A stretch of DNA of 64,000 nucleotides from Fen-1359 sp963710355 (GTDB lineage Bacteria > Planctomycetota > Phycisphaerae > Sedimentisphaerales > Anaerobacaceae): assembly GCA_963710355.1 (NCBI GenBank), contig CAVPZU010000003.1, positions 248,001-312,000 on the forward strand. Direction: 5' to 3'. Of this stretch, positions 17,606 to 26,017 are shown one piece after another. The position numbers were made by a program, and so were the translations under genes. The notes beneath the pieces are model-generated. The model had not been told where the DNA came from and did no database searches. It saw only the letters and a program-made list of their open reading frames with translations. Every line of letters begins with the position of its first letter. Position 1 is the stretch's first letter.

Positions 17606-18079
17606 TTGAATCCGAATTTTATGTTATCAAAAAGGCCTGAAGGTTTCAGAGTGGTTGTTGAGAGTGATTCCTCGGCGGGTGAAGAGGTGATAAAAGAGAT
17701 TTTATCTCAAATGAAGGCACAAAAGTTCGGCGAAGATGATGTATTTGCGGTTCACCTCGGCCTCGAAGAAGCCTTTATAAATGCGGTCAGGCACGGAAAT
17801 AAGTTTGACCCTGCAAAAAAGGTGACAATCACATACAAAATAGAACCTGAAAAGGCCGAGGTCTTTCTGGCTGATGAAGGAGACGGCTTTGTTCCTGACG
17901 GTGTTCCCGACCCGAGGGTCGGCAATAACATTTACAAGGTTGGGGGCAGGGGATTGTTTCTGATTCACTCATATATGGACAAAGTCGATTTTAATAAACG
18001 AGGCAACTGTATCTGTATGGTTAAATATAACAGCAATAAGGAAATAGAGCCGAAAAAAGAAGGAAGGACTTGTCAATAA
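17606..18079 (+). CDS. RsbW-like anti-sigma regulatory factor (HATPase)
   Basis: A 157-residue GHKL ATPase of the anti-sigma type. N box: HLGLEEAFINAVRHGN; G1 region: DEGDGFVPDGVPDP; G2: GGRGLFLIHSYMDKV. It would phosphorylate the upstream STAS protein and sequester a sigma factor. The start is uncertain: TTG at 17606 has AGCAGG only 2 nt away, while ATG at 17621 has no well-spaced site. The C-terminus overlaps the upstream leader of the amidase gene. Confidence 0.82.
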   Translation: MNPNFMLSKRPEGFRVVVESDSSAGEEVIKEILSQMKAQKFGEDDVFAVHLGLEEAFINAVRHGNKFDPAKKVTITYKIEPEKAEVFLADEGDGFVPDGVPDPRVGNNIYKVGGRGLFLIHSYMDKVDFNKRGNCICMVKYNSNKEIEPKKEGRTCQ

Positions 18080-18108
18080 ATGAGGCGGAAGAAAACAGGA
18101 GATGTTGC

Positions 18109-18735
18109 TTGAAGAAATTTCGAGAAATTTTACTTGTTTGCGGCTGTGTTTTTTTGATAAGCGGGTGTTATGAGCCCATTCCGACTCCTGCAATTGTATC
18201 TATTCAGCCTACCCTGTCGATTCCAATCATCAAGCCGACAACAACCGGCCCCGGTCTTTATCCAGCCGGCTGGATTCCACCGGTTGTCATGGAGCGGAGC
18301 TGGTCGGCAATAATCATCCATCACTCTGCCACCACTTACGGTAATATGGCGATTTTTGATAAATGGCATAAAGAAGGCAACGGCTGGAACGGCGTGGGTT
18401 ACGACTTTGTCATCGGAAACGGCACCTATAGCGGCAATGGCCAGGTTGAGGTGACTTTTCGATGGCAGCAACAGCAGACCGGCGCTCATTCCGGCGGAAC
18501 GCCCGGCAACTGGGCCAATGAAAAGGGTATCGGAATCTGTCTTGTCGGAGATTTTAACAGGACTGTGCCTACGGAAAAACAGATTCAGTCTCTTACAAGA
18601 CTTGTTAAATTCCTTCAGGCTCGATACAAAATACCCGCAAGCCAAATTTACGGTCATGGCAGTGTGCCCGGCGGACATGTCACCGATTGTCCGGGCAGAT
18701 ATTTTTCTGTGACCAGATTCAAGGCAATGCTCTAA
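18109..18735 (+). CDS. PGRP-type N-acetylmuramoyl-L-alanine amidase, lipoprotein
   Basis: A 208-residue lipoprotein amidase. The TTG start at 18109 is preferred because AGGAG lies 7 nt before it and translation then yields a clean lipoprotein signal (KKFREILLVCGCVFLISGC, lipobox LISGC). An earlier in-frame TTG at 18070 would spoil it. A Pro/Thr-rich linker leads to an amidase_2/PGRP domain: IIIHHSATTYGN (Zn His), YDFVIGNGT, GIGICLVGDFN and the final Zn-ligand region GHGSVPGGHVTDCPG. It cleaves the bond between MurNAc and L-Ala of peptidoglycan. It follows the partner-switching pair closely, suggesting that pair controls wall remodelling (inference). Confidence 0.85.
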   Translation: MKKFREILLVCGCVFLISGCYEPIPTPAIVSIQPTLSIPIIKPTTTGPGLYPAGWIPPVVMERSWSAIIIHHSATTYGNMAIFDKWHKEGNGWNGVGYDFVIGNGTYSGNGQVEVTFRWQQQQTGAHSGGTPGNWANEKGIGICLVGDFNRTVPTEKQIQSLTRLVKFLQARYKIPASQIYGHGSVPGGHVTDCPGRYFSVTRFKAML

Positions 18736-18962
18736 TACAGAATCCAGAATAAGGGAAGAATATCGAACAAAGAGCGACGGCATTGCCGGCAGGTCCTATA
18801 AAGAGACAGTTCAAAATTAAGAGCACCATTTTTCTCAAGTAAAACCCCCAAAAACACTTATAGATAATAAATAGATAATAAGAAGAGAAAGTTTTGAAAA
18901 GATTATGTCGATTATATCGGTATTGCTGGAACGAGGAAAATTGGGGTGATAGGTAGAAAGAT

Positions 18963-19436
18963 ATGAATGATTCACTTTTCAATCCTGCGAGTGTTCTCAG
19001 TGAACAGGTTGCTCGTCAGATTTTCGAGATTTTACCGGAAAGCAGACTGGTAATGGTTATTCTCGACAAAGACGGCAACTGCTGGCCAAGCGATTCAGAG
19101 GCATTTTCCCGGCTGCATCTGGACGAATCTTACTTAAGGCAGGTTTGCCAGAAGATTGATGACGGCCACGAGCCGGTTGTCACACAATCCGAAGAGTGCA
19201 GTATCGTTGCCGCTCAACTTGCAACCAGCAGGACTAATTGCGGATATGTAATCATAGCGATGCCTCAATACAACCCGGAATCGGCACTGGTAAATATCGA
19301 CCTGATTGAAATTCTGCTCAATCAGGTCACCCTTACAGCAAAACTGCTTGAGAAGAATAATATGCTTTATGAGCTGCTGTTGCAGCATCATGTGGTTGCA
19401 ACCGGCTCCGGCGTCCCGCAAGGTTCATTTAATTAA
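18963..19436 (+). CDS. Conserved hypothetical protein next to the partner-switching genes
   Basis: A 157-residue soluble protein, not recognised. The N-half has a strand LVMVILDKDGNCWPSD that resembles a small sensor fold (PAS/GAF-like). A Cys-containing middle (EECSIVAAQL, TNCGYVIIAMP) follows, then a long C-terminal helix (LIEILLNQVTLTAKLLEKNN) typical of a dimerisation or linker helix after a GAF domain. Same strand as the STAS/RsbW/amidase genes but 227 bp away. I call it a possible sensor input for that system, with low certainty. Confidence 0.55.
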   Translation: MNDSLFNPASVLSEQVARQIFEILPESRLVMVILDKDGNCWPSDSEAFSRLHLDESYLRQVCQKIDDGHEPVVTQSEECSIVAAQLATSRTNCGYVIIAMPQYNPESALVNIDLIEILLNQVTLTAKLLEKNNMLYELLLQHHVVATGSGVPQGSFN

Positions 19437-19771
19437 CGGTTCGGCACATCTTTTTTTTCATAGAGTTACTCCATATCGGCGGACTTCGTATATTTTTTTA
19501 CCCGCCTTCGCAGAATCTACGATGGACAGGCCGTCGGACAAGTAAGGGGGCTAAATATACCGTTGTCGTGCCGACAACGGCTAAACAACCCCGCCATCTG
19601 CCTTCGTTAAAACTTCCGTCTTCACTAAAGCCACGACGGACTGGACGGAGGACAAAAAAGCTGCTAAAAATATCAGGATAGGCTTTTTTATTGTTCTCTT
19701 TGAAAAATAATTTGACAATGCCGCCAGCTCTGCTAAAATACCCGTTTTCTGACATACAACGGAGTTTGTTT
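19437..19771 (+). other. Leader region of rplM with hairpins and degraded repeat debris
   Basis: The 335-bp gap contains a perfect 8-bp hairpin at 19560-19580 (CCGTTGTC / GACAACGG). It also has GC-rich fragments resembling the window's palindromic repeats ('CCCGCCTTCGCAGAATC', 'CGACGGACTGGACGGAGGA'). Near the end AAAAAAGC (19654-19661) pairs with GCTTTTTT (19682-19689), a terminator- or attenuator-like arrangement 83 bp before the rplM start. No convincing gene is seen. Confidence 0.45.
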
Positions 19772-20200
19772 ATGAAAAGTTTCCTGGCTAAAAAAGGTGA
19801 AATTGAGCAAAAATGGCTCCTTGTCGACGCTGACGGACAGGTTCTCGGCAGGCTGGCAGCCAAAATCGCTGTGAAGCTGATGGGTAAAAGCAAGCCCACA
19901 TATACCCCTTATGTCGATGTCGGGGATTACGTTATCGTCATAAATGCCGAGAAAATAAAGGTTACAGGCAAAAAGGCAAAAAGCAAGGAATACGATTATT
20001 TTACGCTTCATCCGGGCGGCCACAAATACATAAGTTTCGCAGATATGCTTGCCAAAAACCCGAAAAGGGTAATCGAGCATGCGGTCGGATGCATGATGCC
20101 GAAAAATAAGCTCGGCAAACAAATGATGAAGAAGCTGAAGATTTACCGCGGCCCGGAGCATAACCATCAGGCTCAGAGGCCTGAAAAGGTTGAGATTTAA
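19772..20200 (+). CDS. rplM: 50S ribosomal protein L13
   Basis: 142 residues, normal length. Diagnostic segments are WLLVDADGQVLGRLAAKIA, YVDVGDYVIVINAEKI, HPGGHKY and AVGCMMPKNKLGKQMMKKL, ending in YRGPEHNHQAQRPE. ATG at 19772 is chosen: GGAG lies 8 nt upstream and the family begins there (MKSFLAKKGE). An in-frame start 81 bp upstream is ignored. It binds 23S rRNA early in 50S assembly and is followed by rpsI, the conserved L13-S9 pair. Confidence 0.97.
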   Translation: MKSFLAKKGEIEQKWLLVDADGQVLGRLAAKIAVKLMGKSKPTYTPYVDVGDYVIVINAEKIKVTGKKAKSKEYDYFTLHPGGHKYISFADMLAKNPKRVIEHAVGCMMPKNKLGKQMMKKLKIYRGPEHNHQAQRPEKVEI

Positions 20201-20325
20201 ATCTAAAGCCGGTATATCGCGCGCTACGTAATTTTGCAGGCAGGTTGTCGGCTGAAGAATTGTTTGCAGGAAACGGGAGTGAATAAATTTAAGATTGATT
20301 ACAGGACAGGTAAGCGAAATAAATT

Positions 20326-20790
20326 ATGACAAAGAGCACAAAAGAAGCAAAAGCAGTTGTCATCGCAGAGACGGCAACGCAGGCTAAAAAAGGGCCGGAC
20401 AAGGGCGGATATTTCTGGGGAGTCGGCAGGCGGAAAAGCAGCGTTGCGCACGTGCGGATAAAACCCGGCGAGGGAAAAATGCTCGTGAACAAGAGGGAGC
20501 TGGCTGACTATTTCAAGCTCGACACTTATAGAAAGGTGGTTGTTTCGCCGCTTCAGGCGGTCGGGGCGGATAAGAAGTTTGATATCTTCATTAATGTAAG
20601 GGGCGGCGGGACGACCGGACAATCCGGCGCAGCGATGCTCGGCATAGCGAGGGCATTGCGGAATTATGACGAGACGTTTATTCAGGCCCTTCGCGAAGGG
20701 GGCTTTTTGACCAGAGACCAGCGAATGGTCGAGCGGAAAAAGCCGGGCCAGTCAGGCGCCCGCAAAAGATTCCAGTTCAGCAAACGTTAA
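20326..20790 (+). CDS. rpsI: 30S ribosomal protein S9
   Basis: 154 residues. The S9 core begins at GRRKSSVAHVRIKPGEGK and includes VNVRGGGTTGQSGA (as FINVRGGGTTGQSGAAMLGI). It ends in the basic tail QSGARKRFQFSKR that reaches the ribosomal P site. It carries a roughly 30-residue N-terminal extension (Thr/Lys/Ala-rich) beyond the usual ~130 residues. The ribosome site is weak, so translation may depend on coupling to rplM 125 bp upstream. Confidence 0.96.
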   Translation: MTKSTKEAKAVVIAETATQAKKGPDKGGYFWGVGRRKSSVAHVRIKPGEGKMLVNKRELADYFKLDTYRKVVVSPLQAVGADKKFDIFINVRGGGTTGQSGAAMLGIARALRNYDETFIQALREGGFLTRDQRMVERKKPGQSGARKRFQFSKR

Positions 20791-20846
20791 TCGTTTTAGA
20801 CACAGATTGACGCCGTTTTTTGCCACAGAGGCCACGGGCGGGAAAA

Positions 20847-21860
20847 TCATCCTGAAAATGCTCGAACTGCGTGATTGTATTTCTTACTATGAATGGAAGT
20901 ATCTTTTTGTTTCAGGCCGTGCCGTTCTCGTAACACCATTAAAGGGGATAAACTTTTCTTTGGGTAATAGATACACCGCTCATTTTTTAAGCAAAGTTCT
21001 ATTTCAAATTTCCCGTCTTTACAGACATTGTGCAAATTTTCAAAAGCAAGTCTGGCGTAATCACTACTATTATCTATCAAAACACAATCCCTTCCGAGTT
21101 CCATTGCTGCAATACCTGTCATTCCGCTGCCGGCGAATGGGTCAACAACAAGCCCACTTGGTGGAGAAAGCAACCTGATAAAAAAGGCCGGCAGTTCGGG
21201 CGGGAATACAGCAGGATGACCCTTATTCACACCAACAAGAGGTATAGACAGCACATTGGAAGGCAGCACCGTTTTCCGTTCTGCCCAGCGTGAGATGTTT
21301 CTTCCAAATCCGCTCTTGTTAACTGAGTTTTGTCGCGTTAAATCATTCCCATTTAGATTTGCCAAACGTGTTTTAACCCATTCACCAACTGGCTTATGAA
21401 CAGCATTTTGATTTATATAAGGTTTTTTGGACTTTGCAAGGTGAAAGCAATATTCCCAACCATCCCTTAGTCTGGTTGGCCAATAACCCGGCATCGGATT
21501 AGGTTTGTGCCACAAGTAATCGTCTATACAGCACCACCCCATAGAAGACAACATCTCAATAGTATGCCAGACATACCGGTGCCGAATACCATTTACGATT
21601 TTGTCTTTTATGTTGATAACGAGACTACCATCAGGTTTTAGAGCATTCCACAAAGGCTCGTGAAATGTCCTAAACCATTCGGCAAAATTATCAGGGTGTA
21701 TGCTGTCGTAGTGTTTCCTGCGTGCGTCGGCATAAGGTGGCGATGTTACAATAAGATCAACGACGCCGTTAAAATCCAGCAGTGTCTTTCGGCTGTTTTC
21801 TGCAATAATCGCACAGACTGGATTAGCATCAAACAAAGCTCCCGAGACAGGGCGACTCAC
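20847..21860 (-). CDS. DNA methyltransferase, beta class (TSPPY type), of a restriction-modification pair
   Basis: A 337-residue SAM-dependent DNA methyltransferase. Catalytic motif IV TSPPYADARR comes first and the SAM-binding motif DPFAGSGMTGIAA near the C-terminus. That permuted order marks the beta class. SPPY is typical of N4-cytosine enzymes, though some modify N6-adenine. The GTG at 21860 is the start: GGAGG lies 7 nt before it and it overlaps the upstream stop as GTGA. It would protect host DNA from the adjacent endonuclease. The target site cannot be told from sequence. Confidence 0.85.
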   Translation of the reverse strand: MSRPVSGALFDANPVCAIIAENSRKTLLDFNGVVDLIVTSPPYADARRKHYDSIHPDNFAEWFRTFHEPLWNALKPDGSLVINIKDKIVNGIRHRYVWHTIEMLSSMGWCCIDDYLWHKPNPMPGYWPTRLRDGWEYCFHLAKSKKPYINQNAVHKPVGEWVKTRLANLNGNDLTRQNSVNKSGFGRNISRWAERKTVLPSNVLSIPLVGVNKGHPAVFPPELPAFFIRLLSPPSGLVVDPFAGSGMTGIAAMELGRDCVLIDNSSDYARLAFENLHNVCKDGKFEIELCLKNERCIYYPKKSLSPLMVLRERHGLKQKDTSIHSKKYNHAVRAFSG

Positions 21861-22780
21861 TTTTTTGCCTCCGAACAACAAAAGACAAGAAATTTCTCAG
21901 GGGATAATTTACCACTTTTTGTAAGCAGATTCAACCCTGCAAGACGTTCCTTTAATAAAATGGAACATTCATCACGATAAATAAGCGAAAAGAATGGCAG
22001 ATGCTCAGCCACACGCTTTATGCCCTGCAGGTAGATGTCTCTTGCATTTCGGCCGGTAACATAAGAAAATACAAACCCGGGACCCCAATGCTCACAATTT
22101 AAGGAGTATGGATTGCCGGCAGAACTGCATTTTATATGTCGGTCTGCAGAATAAGAAAGAAGTTTTCCCTGCGATGGAGTGGCAATACAAACAACACAAA
22201 GGTATGGTCGCGTTAAATTTTTTTCCTCCTTTGCAATAGACTCAAGTCTCCTAATGACCCCAGGAACATCCTGACCACCGACAGTATCTTTTGATTTTTT
22301 TACCGACATATATAATCGCAAACCAGATTCAAAAGTCGGCGTTTCAATATCAGCTATGATGTCCCCCTCTCGTGCGCCATCGAAAACAGGCCAACGTGTA
22401 CGCATCAACTCCAGAAGAAGATACTGATAGAAGACGCCGATACTCATTCTATGCCGCTGCATTTCGTGACTAACAGCATCGAGTTCAAAAAGGCTTTCAA
22501 CATCACACAAGCTTACAAAATATGGATTGACGATTGGATCGCTTCTTGTTTTAAGGTGTTTGATACATAAGTCAACCAAAGCTTCAGGGGAATCTGCAAC
22601 AATACGTTTTTTTCCAGTTTTCTTCAAACTGCAGCGAGAAAAAGCCTTGTCTATACAATCCGATATTACATCCATAGACATTGGAGGTGCCAAAGGAGGA
22701 AATAATTCAGGCCTTGATAGAAGAGACCCTTGAATTCTGGGGTATTGTTGAAGTGTTGGTCCTCCCTTGCTCTTTGCCAC
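21857..22780 (-). CDS. Putative type II restriction endonuclease
   Basis: A 307-residue protein translationally coupled (GTGA overlap) to the methyltransferase. It has no motif I can assign to a named restriction family. The central GDIIADIETPTF ... LYMSVKKSKDT could be a variant PD-(D/E)xK core, with Asp residues and an SVK in place of ExK. Identification rests mainly on context and should be called probable. Start GTG at 22780: AGGAG is 8 nt upstream; the GTG at 22789 is adjacent to that site. Its start is only 12 nt after the true nrdJ stop (22793), so it probably lies on the nrdJ transcript. Confidence 0.6.
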   Translation of the reverse strand: MAKSKGGPTLQQYPRIQGSLLSRPELFPPLAPPMSMDVISDCIDKAFSRCSLKKTGKKRIVADSPEALVDLCIKHLKTRSDPIVNPYFVSLCDVESLFELDAVSHEMQRHRMSIGVFYQYLLLELMRTRWPVFDGAREGDIIADIETPTFESGLRLYMSVKKSKDTVGGQDVPGVIRRLESIAKEEKNLTRPYLCVVCIATPSQGKLLSYSADRHIKCSSAGNPYSLNCEHWGPGFVFSYVTGRNARDIYLQGIKRVAEHLPFFSLIYRDECSILLKERLAGLNLLTKSGKLSPEKFLVFCCSEAKK

Positions 22781-22792
22781 TTTTATCACTCC

Positions 22793-22957
22793 TCACGAGC
22801 AGCCCATTGAATTGCCGCAGTTGAAACACTTGTAGCAGGAGCCGTTTCGGACGGTGATGGAGCCGCAAAGGTCGCAGGCGGGTGCATCATCCTGAAAATG
22901 CTGGAACTGCGAGTTGAACTCCTGCATCAGCTTTCCCTCGGCCTCGGCAGCAGAAGA
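22793..22957 (-). other. nrdJ: Out-of-frame 3' end of nrdJ (zinc-finger tail)
   Basis: In a different frame from the long ORF, the reverse strand reads SSAAEAEGKLMQEFNSQFQ, then HFQDDAPACDLCGSITVRNG and SCYKCFNCGNSMGCS, and stops at 22793-22795. This is the conserved Cys-rich tail of class II reductases, needed to re-reduce the active site (family knowledge). One extra base near 22958-22959 separates it from the main ORF. Confidence 0.85.
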
Positions 22958-25835
22958 TTGTCTCGGCTATTGTTGAGCTGACAAGGTTTGTGATGCGGTT
23001 GGCCAGTCCTGCGAAACGGTCTTTGATGGAGGATGGTTTTATTTGTTCACAATCGGGGTCTTTTTGGTCGGATTTGTGTTTGCCGGTTTTTTTCTCGGCG
23101 GCCTTGGCCTCTGCGATTTTTTCAGTGAGGTCTTTCGTCTTTTCGACGAGGGTCTTTGCGGTGACGACGTTCTTATTTTCTGCGGGAGCGGAGGCCTTTG
23201 CGGACATATTCTTTTCGGCATAGCCTGGGATGAACTGGCAGCCGAGCCAGCAGAAGATGTAGTCTATGAGGCTTTTTGCAAAGGGGATGTCCTTGTTGCT
23301 TGTCATACCGGCGGGCTCGAAACGGGCGTGGCGGAATTTGTCAACGAGCGTGATAAGCGGGACGCCATACTGCAGCGCCATTGAGACGCAGGTGCCAATG
23401 ACGTCCATAAGGCCGCCGACGGTGGAGCCTTCCTTTGCCATAGTGATGAACAGTTCTCCCGGCTGGCCGTCATCGTAGAGTCCGACGGTGAGATATCCTT
23501 CGTGGCCGGCGACGGAGAATTTGTGGGTGATGCTTTTCCGGGTGTCGGGCAGGCGCCGTCTGTAGGGCCTTGGCGGGCCGGACTCGGTGTGAGTTTTCGT
23601 CTTTTCTTTTTGTTTTTGGGTGGAGACCGGCTGTAGGCGTTTTGAGGCGTCGCGATAGACAGCGACGGCCTTGAGGCCGAGTTTCCAGCCTTCCATATAG
23701 GCGTTGGTGATTTCGTCAGCGGTTGTTTCCTTGGGCATATTGATGGTTTTGCTGATTGCGCCGGAGATGAAGGGCTGGACGGCAGCCATCATTTTGATAT
23801 GGGCCATATAATGGATAAATCGATTTCCTTTTCTGGGTTTGAAGGCACAATCGAAGACGGCCAGATGTTCAGGGTTGAGCCTGGGGGCAGATTCGATGGT
23901 TTCGTCTTCGTTGATGTAATCACAGATTGACTTGATGTCGTCGATGCCGTATCCGAGCCTTTCGAGTGCCATCGGGACGGTTTTGCTGACGAGCTTTAGC
24001 ATACCGCCGCCTGCGAGGATTTTGTATTTGACCAGTGCGATGTCCGGCTCGATGCCTGTGGTGTCGCAGTCCATCATAAATCCGATGGTGCCTGTAGGGG
24101 CGATGACGGTGGTTTGAGCATTTCGGAAGCCGATTTTGCTGCCGAGGTCGAAGGCCTGGTCCCAAACATCCTTGGCGGCGCTGCGAAGATAATCGGGACA
24201 GAAGCTTTCGGGAATATCGTAAGCGTGCTTTCGGTGCATATTGATGACTTTGAGCATAGGCTCTTTGTTTTTTTCGAACTGGTCGAACGTGCCTTTGACG
24301 GAGGCGAGCTCGGTGCTGGTTATGTAGGCGGCGCCCGTCATAATGGCACCGATAGTGGCGGCGATAGTCCTTGCCTGGTCGGAATCATAAGGCAGTGCGA
24401 GGCTCATAAAGAGCGAGCCGAGATTGGCAAAGCCCAGACCGAGCGGGCGGAAGAGGTGGCTGTTTGTGGTAATGGAGGCCTCTGGGTAGCTGCCATTATC
24501 GACGAGGATTTCCTGAGCGATAATGAAGATGCGGACAGCCTTTTTGAAGTTTTCGATGTCGAAGGAGCCATCGTCCTTGCGGAATTTGAGCAGATTAAGG
24601 GAGGCGAGGTTGCAGGCGGTGTTGTCGAGGAACATATATTCGCTGCAGGGGTTGGAGGCGTTAATTAGGCCTGAATTTGGGCAGGTGTTCCAGCGGTTAA
24701 CGGTGTCGTGGTACTGCAGGCCGGGGTCGCCGCACAGACGAGTGCCTTCAGCGATTAAATCCATAAGCTGGCGTGCGGGGTATTCGACCATTTTCTCGCC
24801 CGTGGTAACGGCTCTGGTTGTCCATTTTTCGTCTTTTTCAACGGCCTGCATAAAGGCATCCGTGACGCGGACGGAGAGGTTCGAGTTCTGGAACATCACG
24901 CTGGCATAGGCATCTTCCGGGTCGTAGCCCTGCTCGATGAGCGCCCAAGCCTTCTTTTCCTCTTCGGTTTTACAGGTGATAAATTCTTTAATATCGGGAT
25001 GTTCAACTTTTAACGACTGCATTTTTGCGGCTCTTCTGGTTTTTCCGCCCGATTTGATGACGGCGGCAATCTGGTCGTAGACTCGCATAAAGCTCAGTGG
25101 GCCTGAAGGTTTTCCGCCGCCGGAAAGTTTTTCACGGCTGCTTCGCAGTGTGGAAAGGTCGGTGCCTGTGCCGGAGCCGTGTTTAAAGAGCATAGCCTCG
25201 CTGGTGGCCAGCCGCATAATGTCTTCCATTGAATCGGTAACCGACTGGATAAAGCAGGCGGAGACCTGGGGATATTCGTAGGAGCCATTGCAGGGGACGG
25301 CCTTTTGCTCTTTTTTATCCCAGTGGAAGTTGTGTTTGCTGCCATTTACGCCATAGACATCATAAAGGCCTGCGTTGAACCAGACGGGTGAATTGAATGC
25401 GCCGTACTGATTAACACAGAGCCAGACAAGCTCATTATAGAAGGTTTCGGCATCATCATCGGAGGCGAAGTAGCCGTCGGCCTTTCCTCGGTCGGCAATC
25501 ATACGGCAGACGCGGTGTATGAGCTGCTTTGCGGAGTGTTCGCGGCGACCTGTTTCTATGTCACCAAAAAAATATTTGCTGGCAACAACCTTCGCGGCGA
25601 GCTGGCTCCAGAAGGCCGGCATCTCAATATTGTTCTGTTCGAAGACAGCCTGTCCAGTGTCGCTGTTGATTTTGGCGGAACGAATTTCCCACTGGATTTC
25701 ATCAAAGGGGTGTGCGCCCGGCGTGGAAAAGCAACGCTCTATCTTCAAACCAATCTTCTGCCCGGCGTTTGCCGACCTGGCGGAAGCGGCTGAATTTGCC
25801 TTAAACGGGTTGTCGGGGCTGAATTTCTGTGCCAT
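22887..25835 (-). CDS. nrdJ: Vitamin B12-dependent (class II) ribonucleoside-diphosphate reductase, frameshifted near the C-terminus
   Basis: This ORF encodes 982 residues. It makes deoxynucleotides using adenosylcobalamin as radical source, with no need for oxygen. Marks are the N-terminal large-domain Cys in QVSACFIQSV, NPCSEYMFLDNTACNLASLN (active site), APTGTIGFMMDCDTTG and a TSCPD-type domain (HKFSVAGHEGYLTVGLYDDG ... MALQYGVPL). At 22958-22959 an extra base moves the frame, so the last 29 residues here are spurious and the Cys-rich tail lies in the other frame. Ribosome site GGAGG is 7 nt before ATG. The promoter carries two NrdR-box-like sites. Confidence 0.93.
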   Translation of the reverse strand: MAQKFSPDNPFKANSAASARSANAGQKIGLKIERCFSTPGAHPFDEIQWEIRSAKINSDTGQAVFEQNNIEMPAFWSQLAAKVVASKYFFGDIETGRREHSAKQLIHRVCRMIADRGKADGYFASDDDAETFYNELVWLCVNQYGAFNSPVWFNAGLYDVYGVNGSKHNFHWDKKEQKAVPCNGSYEYPQVSACFIQSVTDSMEDIMRLATSEAMLFKHGSGTGTDLSTLRSSREKLSGGGKPSGPLSFMRVYDQIAAVIKSGGKTRRAAKMQSLKVEHPDIKEFITCKTEEEKKAWALIEQGYDPEDAYASVMFQNSNLSVRVTDAFMQAVEKDEKWTTRAVTTGEKMVEYPARQLMDLIAEGTRLCGDPGLQYHDTVNRWNTCPNSGLINASNPCSEYMFLDNTACNLASLNLLKFRKDDGSFDIENFKKAVRIFIIAQEILVDNGSYPEASITTNSHLFRPLGLGFANLGSLFMSLALPYDSDQARTIAATIGAIMTGAAYITSTELASVKGTFDQFEKNKEPMLKVINMHRKHAYDIPESFCPDYLRSAAKDVWDQAFDLGSKIGFRNAQTTVIAPTGTIGFMMDCDTTGIEPDIALVKYKILAGGGMLKLVSKTVPMALERLGYGIDDIKSICDYINEDETIESAPRLNPEHLAVFDCAFKPRKGNRFIHYMAHIKMMAAVQPFISGAISKTINMPKETTADEITNAYMEGWKLGLKAVAVYRDASKRLQPVSTQKQKEKTKTHTESGPPRPYRRRLPDTRKSITHKFSVAGHEGYLTVGLYDDGQPGELFITMAKEGSTVGGLMDVIGTCVSMALQYGVPLITLVDKFRHARFEPAGMTSNKDIPFAKSLIDYIFCWLGCQFIPGYAEKNMSAKASAPAENKNVVTAKTLVEKTKDLTEKIAEAKAAEKKTGKHKSDQKDPDCEQIKPSSIKDRFAGLANRITNLVSSTIAETIFCCRGRGKADAGVQLAVPAFSG

Positions 25836-25856
25836 TTATATGCCTCCATGCATTAT

Positions 25857-25885
25857 ATTATACACAATATATAGTAAAAAGCCAA
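25857..25885 (-). promoter_or_regulatory. nrdJ promoter (TTGGCT-17-TATAAT)
   Basis: On the reverse strand, TTGGCT (25880-25885) and TATAAT (25857-25862) are separated by exactly 17 bp. It lies 22 bp upstream of the nrdJ ATG. The first NrdR-like box fills the spacer. Confidence 0.65.
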
Positions 25886-25905
25886 CAAAAAAAACAACAT
25901 ATAGT
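25862..25905. promoter_or_regulatory. Pair of NrdR-box-like operators
   Basis: ACACAATATATAGT at 25862-25875 and AAACAACATATAGT at 25892-25905 share 12 of 14 bases. They are spaced 30 bp start to start, close to three helical turns. Both resemble the NrdR consensus (ACACWATATATWGTGT). NrdR represses ribonucleotide reductase operons when dATP is high, using paired boxes with this kind of spacing (established for the family). One box overlaps the promoter spacer. Confidence 0.7.
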
Positions 25906-26017
25906 AAAAAAGGTGAATGTCCTTTATAGTCGATTTTGGGAAAGCTGCAAAGACAAAAATACAGTTTTTTTTGTGAATTTTGGAATATTTTTATTAGTCC
26001 TTATCACAGCAGAAGCT

